Translations under genes and position numbers: made by a program
Part shown: piece by piece, positions 9,086 to 16,839 of the stretch
Layout: each line of letters opens with the position of its first letter
How positions within the stretch are numbered: position 1 is the first letter of the stretch
The notes under the pieces: generated by a model
What the model saw: the letters and a program-made list of their open reading frames with translations, nothing else
Databases searched by the model: none
Told to the model about the DNA's origin: nothing
From: Streptomyces sp. NRRL S-350
GTDB lineage: Bacteria; Actinomycetota; Actinomycetes; Streptomycetales; Streptomycetaceae
Length of the DNA: 64,000 bases
Reading direction: 5' to 3'
Assembly: GCF_000719705.1 (NCBI RefSeq)
Contig: NZ_JOHO01000009.1
Location: forward strand, 121,542-185,541

Positions 9086-9676
9086 TCCGCGGTCCCATCC
9101 ATCTCCTGGTTGCGTCCTCGACCCGGCCGGTCCAGGACTCCCGTTCCCGGGCGCCGGTCCGACTGGTCCTTGCATCCGCGGTCGTCGGACGACTCCCGGC
9201 AAGCCGGGGCCGCCCGCCGCGGTCGTCGGAGTCCGGGGGTGCGGGAGCGCGGCGGTACCGCGTTCCCCCGTCCGGGTGGACTCCTGGGCGAACTCTTGCC
9301 TCGTGGAGAATGGTGACAGATCCGTCTAGCGACTGTTCAGCCGTGCCCGCGTACTGGACTCCCCTTGCGACGGGCCGACCACCGGCGGGCGGACGGGCCT
9401 GTCTTCGGCCGTGCCCGTCGCCTCCGTCCCCCGGAGTCTTCGCGCACTTGGGCATTGTAGTGGGAGCGCACTGCGGGGGAATGGCCGCAGGGGGGTTTTC
9501 CGGCTCTTCCGGCCAGGTTACTGACGGGTCATGACCGGCGGGGCCGCCGGACGCCGCCGGATGCCGCCGGGGCGGGCGGCATCCCGGGGGCGGTCCGGCA
9601 GGCGATCGGTGCTCGTCGGGGTGCCCGTCGTCGTGCTCGTCGGGGTGTTCGGCCGGCTGCTCGCCGGGCCCGCTCG
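9086..9676. other. 591-bp intergenic region upstream of scy
   Basis: No convincing gene is present. The side next to scy should carry its promoter, but I could not find a clear -35/-10 pair. The side next to the epimerase gene holds a hairpin (9559-9584) and a 15-bp direct repeat GTGCTCGTCGGGGTG at 9609-9623 and 9633-9647 (period 24 bp) of unknown role. Confidence 0.5.
9559..9584 (-). terminator. Hairpin downstream of the epimerase gene
   Basis: Ten-base arms GGATGCCGCC / GGCGGCATCC flank a GGGGCG loop about 90 nt past the stop codon. There is no T tract. Confidence 0.5.
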
Positions 9677-10132
9677 TCAGGCCTGCCCGTCGTGGTCCTC
9701 ACCGTGGGCGTTCTGCGCGGACGTGACCAGCTCGGTCAGGACGCCGCCGCAGTCCTTCGGGTGCAGGAAGGTGATCCGCGAGCCCATCGAGCCGATCCGC
9801 GGCTCGTCGTAGAGGACCCGGACGCCCTTGGACCGGACGGCCTCGGCGTCGCCGTCCACGTCGGCGGTGCCGAAGGCGATGTGGTGCACGCCCTCGCCGT
9901 TCTTCTCCAGCCACTTGGCGACGGTGGAGTCGGGCCGGGTGGGCTCCAGCAGCTGGAGGTAGGAGGCGCCGCCGTCGTCCGTCCCGTTGATCCTGAGCAT
10001 GGCCTCGCGGACCCCCTGCTCCTCGTTGACCTCGGAGTGGAAGACCTCGAAGCCGTAGGTGGCGCGGTAGAACTCGACCGTCTTGTCCAGGTCGCGGCAG
10101 GCGATGCCGATGTGGTCGATACGGGTCAGCAC
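9677..10132 (-). CDS. mce: Methylmalonyl-CoA epimerase
   Basis: This 151-residue VOC (glyoxalase/bleomycin-resistance fold) protein interconverts (2R)- and (2S)-methylmalonyl-CoA between propionyl-CoA carboxylase and methylmalonyl-CoA mutase. Metal-ligand motifs are visible: DHIGIA with His7, GVHHIAFG in the second half and GVLTELV near the end. [11 protein letters not shown] is also typical of the family. GTG 10132 is chosen because it has GGAGG five bases upstream and the family starts with [10 protein letters not shown]; the longer in-frame ATG at 10237 adds a dissimilar stretch. It diverges from the thiolase gene. With MeaB and IcmA it forms the B12/CoA theme of this region. Confidence 0.92.
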   Translation of the reverse strand: MLTRIDHIGIACRDLDKTVEFYRATYGFEVFHSEVNEEQGVREAMLRINGTDDGGASYLQLLEPTRPDSTVAKWLEKNGEGVHHIAFGTADVDGDAEAVRSKGVRVLYDEPRIGSMGSRITFLHPKDCGGVLTELVTSAQNAHGEDHDGQA

Positions 10133-10375
10133 GGCGACCTCCGGGGGTCGGGAGAAGGTGGCATCCAGTGCAGCGCATGGCCCGCGGCGGACGCCAGTGC
10201 CGGACGTGCGAGCCTGCTCACACGAGGACGGGTTCACCCGGACCGTGTCGGCACGGTGTTGACTGGAGGGTGCCAGTGCGCTCGATCACACCGTCGGTCC
10301 GGTGACGGGCGGGTTACAGGTCAGTACATTGAGCGGCATCCTCACCTGGCCACGACGTGCGAAGGGGCCCGTCCC

Positions 10376-11569
10376 ATGACCAACACCACCTCTGTGATCG
10401 TTGCCGGTGCACGGACCCCGATGGGGCGCCTGCTCGGCTCCCTCAAGGGCTTCTCCGGTGCCGACCTCGGCGCCGCCGCCATCAAGGGCGCCCTGGAGCG
10501 GGCCGGCATCGCCGGCGACCAGGTCCAGTACGTGATCATGGGCCAGGTGCTGCAGGCCGGCGCCGGCCAGATCCCGGCCCGCCAGGCCGCCGTCAAGGCC
10601 GGCATCCCGATGAACGTGCCGGCGCTGACCGTCAACAAGGTCTGCCTCTCCGGGCTCGACGCCATCGCGCTGGCCGACCAGCTCATCCGGGCCGGCGAGT
10701 TCGACATCGTGGTGGCCGGCGGCCAGGAGTCGATGACCAACGCCCCGCACCTGCTGCCGAAGTCCCGCGAGGGCTACAAGTACGGCGCGGTCGAGCTGCT
10801 GGACGCGATGGCGTACGACGGTCTGACCGACGCCTACGAGAACATCCCGATGGGCGAGTCCACCGAGAAGCACAACGCCCGCCTGGGCATCCCGCGCGAG
10901 GTGCAGGACGAGATCGCCGCCGCCTCCCACCAGCGGGCCGCCAAGGCGCAGGCCGACGGCGTCTTCGACGCCGAGATCGTCCCGGTCGCCATCCCGCAGC
11001 GCAAGGGCGAGCCGGTCCTGTTCAGCCAGGACGAGGGCATCCGCGCGGACACCACCGTCGAGGGCCTGGCCAAGCTGCGCCCGGCCTTCACCAAGGACGG
11101 CACGATCACCGCCGGCACCTCCTCGCAGATCTCCGACGGCGCCGCCGCGGTGGTCGTGATGAGCAAGGCCAAGGCCGAGGAGCTCGGCCTGACCTGGATC
11201 GCCGAGATCGGCGCGCACGGCAACGTGGCCGGCCCGGACAACTCGCTGCAGTCGCAGCCGTCCAACGCGATCAGGCACGCGCTGGCCAAGGAGGGCCTGG
11301 AGGTCGCCGACCTCGACCTGATCGAGATCAACGAGGCGTTCGCCGCCGTCGCCTACCAGTCGATGAAGGACCTGGGCGTCTCCTCGGACATCGTCAACGT
11401 CAACGGCGGCGCGATCGCGCTCGGCCACCCGATCGGCATGTCCGGTGCCCGCGTGGTGCTGACCCTGGCGCTGGAGCTGCAGCGCCGCGGCGGCGGGATC
11501 GGCGCGGCCGCGCTGTGCGGCGGCGGGGGCCAGGGCGACGCGCTCATCGTGCGCGTCCCGAAGGCCTGA
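10376..11569 (+). CDS. Acetyl-CoA C-acetyltransferase (thiolase)
   Basis: This 397-residue degradative/biosynthetic thiolase condenses or cleaves acetyl-CoA and acetoacetyl-CoA in the cytosol. The nucleophile Cys90 lies in [11 protein letters not shown]. The second motif is NEAFAAV and the C-terminal base cysteine is in [11 protein letters not shown]. Length and motifs fit a complete family member. ATG 10376 has an AAGGGG site, and similarity begins at [14 protein letters not shown]. Acetoacetyl-CoA feeds the butyryl and ethylmalonyl routes, so location near mce, meaB and icmA suggests short-chain acyl-CoA supply. A strong hairpin follows it before meaB. Confidence 0.92.
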   Translation: MTNTTSVIVAGARTPMGRLLGSLKGFSGADLGAAAIKGALERAGIAGDQVQYVIMGQVLQAGAGQIPARQAAVKAGIPMNVPALTVNKVCLSGLDAIALADQLIRAGEFDIVVAGGQESMTNAPHLLPKSREGYKYGAVELLDAMAYDGLTDAYENIPMGESTEKHNARLGIPREVQDEIAAASHQRAAKAQADGVFDAEIVPVAIPQRKGEPVLFSQDEGIRADTTVEGLAKLRPAFTKDGTITAGTSSQISDGAAAVVVMSKAKAEELGLTWIAEIGAHGNVAGPDNSLQSQPSNAIRHALAKEGLEVADLDLIEINEAFAAVAYQSMKDLGVSSDIVNVNGGAIALGHPIGMSGARVVLTLALELQRRGGGIGAAALCGGGGQGDALIVRVPKA

Positions 11570-11587
11570 TCGGCTGATCTGATCTTC

Positions 11588-11622
11588 GGGGCTGCGGACC
11601 GCCACAAGCGGTCCGCAGCCCC
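11588..11622 (+). terminator. Strong hairpin between thiolase gene and meaB
   Basis: Perfect 15-bp arms (GGGGCTGCGGACCGC / GCGGTCCGCAGCCCC) enclose a CACAA loop, starting 18 nt after the thiolase stop and ending 31 nt before meaB. It implies at least partial termination or RNA processing between two genes that otherwise look like an operon. Confidence 0.8.
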
Positions 11623-11653
11623 TTCGGCGTCCGCATCACGCTAGGAGCTCCCG

Positions 11654-12610
11654 ATGATCGATGTCGCCACGCTGGTCGAGCAGGCCCGGGAGGGCCGACC
11701 GCGGGCCGTCGCCCGGCTGATCACACTGGTCGAGAACGCCGCCCCGCAGCTGCGGGAGGCGATGGCCGCGCTCGCGCCGCACACCGGCCAGGGCTACACG
11801 GTGGGACTGACCGGCTCGCCCGGGGTCGGCAAGTCCACCTCCACCTCGGCGCTGGTCTCCGCCTACCGGCGGCTCGGCAAGCGGGTCGGGGTGCTCGCCG
11901 TCGACCCGTCCTCGCCGTTCTCCGGCGGCGCACTGCTCGGAGACCGGGTCCGGATGCAGGACCACGCCACCGACCCCGAGGTGTTCATCCGCTCGATGGC
12001 CACCCGCGGGCACCTCGGCGGGCTCTCCTGGGCGGCTCCGCAGGCCCTGCGGGTGCTGGACGCGGCCGGCTGCGACGTGATCCTCGTCGAGACCGTCGGC
12101 GTCGGGCAGTCCGAGGTCGAGGTGGCCGCCCAGGCCGACACCACCGTGGTGCTGCTCGCCCCCGGCATGGGCGACGGCATCCAGGCCGCCAAGGCGGGGA
12201 TCCTGGAGATCGGCGACGTCTTCGTCGTCAACAAGGCCGACCGGGACGGCGCCGACGCCACCGCGCGCGAACTCAACCACATGCTCGGCCTCGGCGAGGC
12301 CCGTGAGGCGGGGGACTGGCGCCCGCCGATCGTGAAGACCGTCGCCGCCCGCGGCGAAGGCGTGGACGAGGTGGTCGAGGCGCTGGAGAAGCACCGCGCC
12401 TGGCTGGAGGAGCACGGCGAACTCGCGGTGCGCCGCCGCCGCCGGGCGGCCGAGGAGATCGAGGCCATCGCCCTGGCCGAACTGCGCGCCCGGATCGGTG
12501 ATCTCCGCGGGGACCGCCACCTCGCCGCCCTCGCGGAGCGCGTCGCCGCCGGCGAGCTCGACCCGTACGGCGCCGCCGACGAACTCGTCGCCGGCCTGAC
12601 CACGGGCTGA
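11654..12610 (+). CDS. meaB: MeaB/ArgK-family G-protein chaperone of B12-dependent acyl-CoA mutase
   Basis: This 318-residue SIMIBI-class GTPase protects and reloads methylmalonyl-CoA or isobutyryl-CoA mutase with adenosylcobalamin. Walker A GSPGVGKST is at residues 54-62. ETVGVGQSEVEV is the family switch/signature region and VVNKADRDGAD is the guanine-specificity loop. The C-terminal arm is helical and basic (VRRRRRAAEEIEA), as in MeaB dimers. ATG 11654 has AGGAG seven bases upstream. No mutase gene is adjacent; icmA lies about 10 kb downstream, and the epimerase is just upstream across the thiolase gene. Confidence 0.92.
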   Translation: MIDVATLVEQAREGRPRAVARLITLVENAAPQLREAMAALAPHTGQGYTVGLTGSPGVGKSTSTSALVSAYRRLGKRVGVLAVDPSSPFSGGALLGDRVRMQDHATDPEVFIRSMATRGHLGGLSWAAPQALRVLDAAGCDVILVETVGVGQSEVEVAAQADTTVVLLAPGMGDGIQAAKAGILEIGDVFVVNKADRDGADATARELNHMLGLGEAREAGDWRPPIVKTVAARGEGVDEVVEALEKHRAWLEEHGELAVRRRRRAAEEIEAIALAELRARIGDLRGDRHLAALAERVAAGELDPYGAADELVAGLTTG

Positions 12611-12717
12611 CGGCCCGCCCTTCCGGGAGGCGCGACGCGACGGCGGCCCCGGCCGGGCCTGGCCGGTGCCGCCGGAACCAGCGCTGACCGGTGCTCGCGC
12701 CGCCGCTTTGCCGCTCC

Positions 12718-12754
12718 GACCGCGGGAAGTCGGCCCGGCCGACTTCCCGCGGTC
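12718..12754. terminator. Bidirectional palindromic terminator, core shared with the one at 62488
   Basis: Eighteen-base arms that are perfect complements (12718-12735 and 12737-12754) contain the core GGAAGTCGGCC / GGCCGACTTCC. It sits between the convergent ends of meaB and the MarR gene. The same core recurs 50 kb away between another convergent pair. Confidence 0.75.
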
Positions 12755-12830
12755 TTCTGCCTACGGCTTGCCCTTCTGCCTACGGCTTGCCCTTCTGCCT
12801 ACGGCTTGCCCTTCTGCCTACGGCTTGCCG
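12755..12830. repeat. Four tandem 19-bp repeats duplicating the 3' end of the MarR gene
   Basis: The unit TTCTGCCTACGGCTTGCCC starts at 12755, 12774, 12793 and 12812; the fourth differs only in its last base. On the minus strand the unit reads Gly-Lys-Pro-stop plus the following bases. The fourth copy is the genuine gene end, and three extra copies of the terminal codons lie downstream of the stop. The period is not a multiple of three, which does no harm because the copies lie outside the reading frame. Confidence 0.9.
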
Positions 12831-13333
12831 CGGAGGCCGCGGAGGTGTTCGGCGACGGGGGCGAGGGCCTCGTACATGGCGTCCAGCTGTTCCGGGGTGA
12901 AGCGGTCGATGAAGTGCGCCCGGACGCTGCGCACGTGGTCCGGGGCGACGCGCTGCATGGTCTCCCAGCCCTGCTCGGTGAGGTGGGCGTAGAGGCCTCG
13001 CCGGTCGCCGGGGCACTCCTGGCGGAGGACGAGGCCGGCGGTCTCCATGCGGGTGATCTGGTGGGAGAGCCGGCTCTTCGACTGGAGGGTGGCGGTCGCG
13101 AGGTCGGTCATCCGCATGCGGCGGTCGGGGGCCTCGGAGAGCACGACGAGGATCTCGTAGTCGTTGATCGCCAGGTTGTGGGGCTGGAGTTCGCGGCTGA
13201 GCTGGTAGTCCAGCAGCTTGGCGACCTCCAGATGGGCGCGCCACATCCGCTGCTCCCTGACGCTCAGCCAGGGGGTGTCCTCCTCCGGCTGCGACGGAGG
13301 GTTGTCCGCAGTGTCGATCGTGTGCGTATCCAT
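12818..13333 (-). CDS. MarR-family transcriptional regulator
   Basis: This 171-residue protein has a central winged helix. NDYEILVVLSEAPDRRMRM leads into the recognition helix TLQSKSRLSHQITRME, and the wing is CPGDRRGLYAHLT. Family members act as dimers and repress their own or neighbouring genes in response to phenolics or oxidants. ATG 13333 is preferred over ATG 13345 because TATGCT ends exactly 7 nt upstream, which fits leaderless transcription; neither start has a ribosome site. It lies 40 bp behind the AIM24 operon on the same strand but appears to have its own promoter. The 3' end lies within the 19-bp repeat array. Confidence 0.85.
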   Translation of the reverse strand: MDTHTIDTADNPPSQPEEDTPWLSVREQRMWRAHLEVAKLLDYQLSRELQPHNLAINDYEILVVLSEAPDRRMRMTDLATATLQSKSRLSHQITRMETAGLVLRQECPGDRRGLYAHLTEQGWETMQRVAPDHVRSVRAHFIDRFTPEQLDAMYEALAPVAEHLRGLRGKP

Positions 13334-13340
13334 GGGAGCC

Positions 13341-13372
13341 AGCATAGCGGATTTAGTTCAATCTTGTACAAG
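13341..13372 (-). promoter_or_regulatory. Candidate promoter and autoregulatory operator of the MarR gene
   Basis: On the minus strand TATGCT (13346-13341) ends 7 nt before the start codon. A perfect 10-bp palindrome CTTGTACAAG (13363-13372) contains TTGTAC as a possible -35 with a 19-nt spacer. A palindrome over the -35 is a typical MarR autorepression site. The assignment is inference from position and symmetry. Confidence 0.5.
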
Positions 13373-13373
13373 T

Positions 13374-14378
13374 TTACAGGCCGAAACGCCGACCGAGGTC
13401 GCCCAGGTTACCGAGGCCCGGCACGTTGGGGTTACCACCGCCGTGCCCGGCCGAACCCGGCTGGGGCGGCACTCCGCCGACCGGCACGCCGGCCTCCGCC
13501 CCGACCTGGCCGACCGACCGCTCGGCCATCAGCTTCTCGCTGGACTGCAGCAGCACCTGGCCGGCGCCGATGAACTCGAACTGGTGCTCCTCGCCGGAGG
13601 CGCCGCCGATGCCGGTCAACCGCCGCAGGCCGCCGATCAGTCCGTGCATGTAGTCGTGGTCGTAGTGGTGGCACGGCGCCGGGCAGTCCGCCCAGCCGAC
13701 CAGCGCCTGCGGGTCCACCCGGATCGGCGGCTCGACGAAGTGCACCGGCCCGTTGGAGGCGGCGACGAAGCGGCCGGTGCCGAGCAGGGTCAGGAAGCCC
13801 GGGATGATCGACTGCTTGAGCCGCAGCGTCGGGTCGAAGGCCAGCAGGTTGCCCGACCGGACGGTCAGGTTGCCGTCCTCCAGGTCGTAGGAGTTGAGGT
13901 CGAAGGCCCGGTCGGCCAGCAGCAGCTTGCCGCGGCCCTCGGCGACCACCCAGTCCGACGCGTGCATCGGCGAGTTGAAGTGCTGCCCGAGCATCCGGTC
14001 GACCATCCCGGCGCCCACGCCCCTGAAGGTGATGTCGCCGTAGTACGCGACCATCTTGCCCTTCTGCAGGAAGTACGACCCGTTCAGCTCAACCGAGAAG
14101 GCGTACGGGTTGACGTTGTCGTTGACCGGCAGGCTGTACGCGTCGTGCACCACCGGGCCGGCGCCGCCCTGCGCGGTCGGCAGCGGGGCGATCGGGCCGC
14201 CGAACTGCTCCTGCGCGTACGGCTGCTGGGGCGGCGGCGGGGGCTGGTAGGCGGGCGGGGGCGGCGGATATCCCGGCTGCGCGCCGTGGTTCGGCGGAGG
14301 CGGCGGGGGGACGGCGAAGCCGGGCTGGGTCGGCTGGTCGTGCGGCGACCCGTACGGGGGCTGCGGCGGGTAGGACAT
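13374..14378 (-). CDS. AIM24-family protein with a Pro/Gln/Tyr-rich N-terminus
   Basis: This 334-residue protein is the third gene of the AIM24 operon. Residues 1 to about 75 are low-complexity Pro/Gly/Tyr/Gln sequence (runs of PPPP, QPPYG). An AIM24 beta-rich domain follows (VELNGSYFLQKGKMVAYYGDI, GQVLLQSSEK). A Gly/Pro-rich tail ends in DLGRRFGL. AIM24 is named after a yeast mitochondrial protein; bacterial members have no established biochemical role. The start ATG 14378 overlaps the previous stop by one base (TGATG). The segment CPAPCHHYDHDYMHG could bind a metal. The extra tails are not seen in the two sister proteins. Confidence 0.85.
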   Translation of the reverse strand: MSYPPQPPYGSPHDQPTQPGFAVPPPPPPNHGAQPGYPPPPPAYQPPPPPQQPYAQEQFGGPIAPLPTAQGGAGPVVHDAYSLPVNDNVNPYAFSVELNGSYFLQKGKMVAYYGDITFRGVGAGMVDRMLGQHFNSPMHASDWVVAEGRGKLLLADRAFDLNSYDLEDGNLTVRSGNLLAFDPTLRLKQSIIPGFLTLLGTGRFVAASNGPVHFVEPPIRVDPQALVGWADCPAPCHHYDHDYMHGLIGGLRRLTGIGGASGEEHQFEFIGAGQVLLQSSEKLMAERSVGQVGAEAGVPVGGVPPQPGSAGHGGGNPNVPGLGNLGDLGRRFGL

Positions 14379-15028
14379 CAGAGCTTCTCCTCGCTCGCCT
14401 GGACGTACACCGCACCCTGCCCGGACAGCTCCAGTTGGAAGCCCTCGCCCGAACCGCGGCCGATCATGTCGCGCCAGCCGATCGCGGTGGACAGCTTGTT
14501 GCGCACGTCGCCGCGGTGCGCCACGTACGCCTGCGGGTCGACGTGCACCGCCTGGCCGTGGACGATCGGCAGCTCGAAGACGCCGCCGTGGGCCATCACG
14601 GCGACCGACCCGTGGCCCTCCAGCTTGGTGGTGAACAGTCCCTGCCCGGTGACCTGGCCGCGGACCATGCCCATCACCCCGCCCTGCGAGCCCATGAACA
14701 TGGTGGACTGCCGCAGCGTGCCCTCGAAGGCGAGCAGCCGGTCCGCCTCGACGTACAGCGTGTCGCCGACCAGGTCGATGACGTGGACGTGGTGGCCGCC
14801 GTGGCCGAACATCACCCGGCCCTGGCCCTCGACGGTCATCAGCGGGGTGTCCTCGTTGGCCACCCGGCGGCCGATCATGGACATCACGCCGCCCTGCCCG
14901 CCGGTGATGTTCGGCGTGAAGCGGACGTCGCCGCTGTACGCGAGCATCGCGCCGCGCTGGCTGAACAGCCGCTGCCCGGGCACCACCTGGGCCTCGACCA
15001 TCTTGCCGTTGATCTTCGTGAAGGCCAT
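14378..15028 (-). CDS. AIM24-family protein (middle gene of three)
   Basis: This 216-residue protein consists of one AIM24 domain without signal peptide or membrane helix. It contains strand-and-glycine patterns shared with the first gene: GQRLFSQRGAMLAYSGDV, GDTLYVEADRLLAFEGTL, GQGLFTTKLEGHG and VDPQAYVAHRGDV. The start ATG 15028 overlaps the stop of the first gene by one base, and its own stop overlaps the third start, so all three are translated in a chain. Function is unknown. Duplication of a single ancestral gene is evident from the aligned motifs. Confidence 0.85.
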   Translation of the reverse strand: MAFTKINGKMVEAQVVPGQRLFSQRGAMLAYSGDVRFTPNITGGQGGVMSMIGRRVANEDTPLMTVEGQGRVMFGHGGHHVHVIDLVGDTLYVEADRLLAFEGTLRQSTMFMGSQGGVMGMVRGQVTGQGLFTTKLEGHGSVAVMAHGGVFELPIVHGQAVHVDPQAYVAHRGDVRNKLSTAIGWRDMIGRGSGEGFQLELSGQGAVYVQASEEKL

Positions 15029-15666
15029 CAGACGTCACCCCCGAAGGTGATCTTCTCGGAGGGCTGCACGTACACCAGGCCGTCGCCGGCGAACTCGACC
15101 TGGACGGCCTCGCCGCCGCCCTCGCCGATCACCGTGGTCCAGCCCGCGCCCGACTTCAGGCTGCGCTGCAGGCTGCCGGTGTGCGCCACGTAGGCGCCCG
15201 GGTCCACGCGCAGCGGCATGCTCTTGTCGACCCGCAGGATGACGGCCGGCCCGTTGGAGGTGAGGGCCGCCCAGCCGTGCCCCTCCACCTTGGTGGTGAA
15301 GAGGCCGTTGCCGGAGGACATGCCGTTCAGGCCGGTGAAGCTGGTGCCGGTGTGCAGGCCGGCCTCGGTGCAGAGCAGGTTGTCCGCCTCGACGTAGAGC
15401 GTCTCGCCGTTCAGCCTGACCAGGCTGATCTCGGCGGCCTTGTCGGCGAAGTAGCAGGTGCCCTGGCCCTTCACCTCCATGACGGTCATCTTCTCGCCGG
15501 TCAGCCGGCGGGCGACCATGCCGCGCAGGCCGTCGCCGCCGCCGGTGAGTTTCTTGAAGGTCATCTGCCCGGTGTAGGCGACCATGGAGCCGTGTCTGGC
15601 CTTGACGGCGTCCCCGGCCAACTCGACGGCGAGCACCCGCGATCCCTGGAGTCTGAACTGAGCCAC
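15028..15666 (-). CDS. AIM24-family protein (first gene of three)
   Basis: This 212-residue single-domain AIM24 protein contains MVAYTGQMTFKK, GETLYVEADNLLCTEAGL, GNGLFTTKVEGHG, VDPGAYVAHTGSLQ and a final LVYVQPSEKI. These blocks match those of the second gene in order and spacing. It starts with GTG 15666. No ribosome site is present, but TAGATT ends 6 nt upstream, so leaderless translation is likely. It is the promoter-proximal member of the three-gene operon. No enzyme motif is visible. Confidence 0.85.
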   Translation of the reverse strand: MAQFRLQGSRVLAVELAGDAVKARHGSMVAYTGQMTFKKLTGGGDGLRGMVARRLTGEKMTVMEVKGQGTCYFADKAAEISLVRLNGETLYVEADNLLCTEAGLHTGTSFTGLNGMSSGNGLFTTKVEGHGWAALTSNGPAVILRVDKSMPLRVDPGAYVAHTGSLQRSLKSGAGWTTVIGEGGGEAVQVEFAGDGLVYVQPSEKITFGGDV

Positions 15667-15696
15667 GGCCGCAATCTAGCCGCTGCGGCCGTGGCT
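15661..15696 (-). promoter_or_regulatory. Inverted repeat flanking the -10 box of the AIM24 operon
   Basis: Perfect 13-bp arms (15661-15673 and 15684-15696) flank CTAGAT, so the -10 hexamer TAGATT (minus strand, 15678-15673) lies in the loop and one arm covers the GTG start codon. The layout fits an operator at the transcription start, or an RNA hairpin ending transcription from the DUF2127 gene upstream. No clear -35 is visible. Confidence 0.6.
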
Positions 15697-15747
15697 CGGG
15701 GAGGGTGCGGGGCCCGACTGGTACCGGGCTGGGACAAAAAGCGCCGG

Positions 15748-16545
15748 TCAGGACCGGGCGTGCGCCCCGTGCCCGGGGTGCGGGACGGCGCCGGCGGCCT
15801 GCTCGACCTCCAGCAGCGAGGCCGAGTGGCGCTCCGCCTCGAAGGCCACCACGCCGCCGCGCAGCCCGAACAGGCGCTTGGACAGCATGATCCACAGGAC
15901 CGCCGCGATGTTCAGCAGCAGGGTGCAGACCTTCACCGCGCTGACGTGGTGGCTCAGCTCGTAGCCCTCCAGCGGCAGGAAGGCCGCGGTGGCGACCACC
16001 GTCAGGTACTCGGCCCAGCGCTTGTTGAGCCAGAGGCCGACGGCCTCGACGATCTCGATCAGGGCGTAGGCCAGCAGGGCGCCCGCGACGATCAGCAGGG
16101 TGCTCTTCTTGGCGTCGAAGGTCTTGCGGATCGTCTCGACGATCGGGGCGTGGTCGAGGTCCCAGTGGAAGTGGTCGGTGACCGGCTTGAAGACCGTCAG
16201 GTTCTCGTCGAAGACCCGGTGCACCGCGTCCTGGCTGTTGGAGAACTTCCACACGGCCCAGGCCATCACGATGATCAGCAGTCCGCGCAGGACCCGCTCG
16301 ACGGCCAGGAAGCGCAGGATGAACAGGTCCCGCAGGGCCTTGCCGCGCGGCACCAGCGGCGCGTCCCCGGCCGGGCCGGAGCCGTGCGGGGCGCCCAGGG
16401 CGAAGTCGCCGCAGCGCAGGCACCGCCAGGCGTCGCCGAGGGCGGTGGCGGCGTGCAGCCGGGCGGCCAGTTCGGGCTCGGCCGGCGCGTAGGTGGTGTG
16501 GCCGCGCTTGGCGCAGGTCCTGCGGTCCCAGTCCCGCTTGAACAT
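15748..16545 (-). CDS. DUF2127-type multi-pass membrane protein
   Basis: This 265-residue protein has a cytoplasmic N-terminus with two CxxC-like cysteine pairs (RTCAKRGH, WRCLRCGDF). About four membrane helices follow: around FLAVERVLRGLLIIVMAWAV, LLIVAGALLAYALIEIVEAV, LTVVATAAFLPLEGYELSH and VCTLLLNIAAVLWIML. The pattern fits the DUF2127 family, of unknown function. ATG 16545 is chosen for its GGGGGTAG site; a longer frame to 17193 is not coding. The fused zinc-ribbon-like head is unusual for a membrane protein of this size. It diverges from the DUF3817 gene. Confidence 0.8.
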   Translation of the reverse strand: MFKRDWDRRTCAKRGHTTYAPAEPELAARLHAATALGDAWRCLRCGDFALGAPHGSGPAGDAPLVPRGKALRDLFILRFLAVERVLRGLLIIVMAWAVWKFSNSQDAVHRVFDENLTVFKPVTDHFHWDLDHAPIVETIRKTFDAKKSTLLIVAGALLAYALIEIVEAVGLWLNKRWAEYLTVVATAAFLPLEGYELSHHVSAVKVCTLLLNIAAVLWIMLSKRLFGLRGGVVAFEAERHSASLLEVEQAAGAVPHPGHGAHARS

Positions 16546-16664
16546 GTGGTGGCTACCCCCGTGTGCGTTGCGTGGGCGCCCGGGTCGGTGGGCGCGCGGG
16601 CAGCAGGATAGGGGTTCCCGGGGGCGGGTGGTGGCATGCGGTGGCGTACGGCCGCGTTCTGGCG

Positions 16665-16674
16665 CACAGCTGTG
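16665..16674. promoter_or_regulatory. Perfect 10-bp palindrome CACAGCTGTG
   Basis: It lies in the 294-bp region between the divergent DUF2127 and DUF3817 genes. It could be a regulator site, but there is no second copy nearby. The rest of that gap shows only the element listed at 16761-16800. Confidence 0.25.
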
Positions 16675-16760
16675 ACAAGCGGAACTGCCCCCGGAGGCGG
16701 GGCGGGCAGTGTGAGATCGGGCACGGTGCCCACCCCCGGCCGGGGGCTCGGACAGGTGCT

Positions 16761-16800
16761 CGGTGATAATGGCCGGAAGGCTTGTGAGTCGCTTCACAAG
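16761..16800 (+). promoter_or_regulatory. Candidate -10 and operator upstream of the DUF3817 gene
   Basis: GATAAT at 16765-16770 resembles a -10 box. Ten bases later a perfect inverted repeat CTTGTGA-N6-TCACAAG (16781-16800) would lie over the first transcribed bases, a normal repressor position. The operator call rests on symmetry only. Confidence 0.45.
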
Positions 16801-16839
16801 CGCGTCCGTGCCTTCGACCCCCGTATTGAGGTACCCAAC

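Noticed and set aside
5117..9316. A 1399-codon open frame opposite scy, Gly/Leu-rich
   Set aside because: It is the antisense shadow of a GC-rich Ala/Glu/Arg coiled-coil gene; its composition mirrors scy codons and it lacks a ribosome site and any domain.
12755..12830. Tandem repeats considered as a CRISPR array
   Set aside because: The 19-bp units are directly adjacent without spacers and derive from the end of the MarR gene; no cas genes are present.
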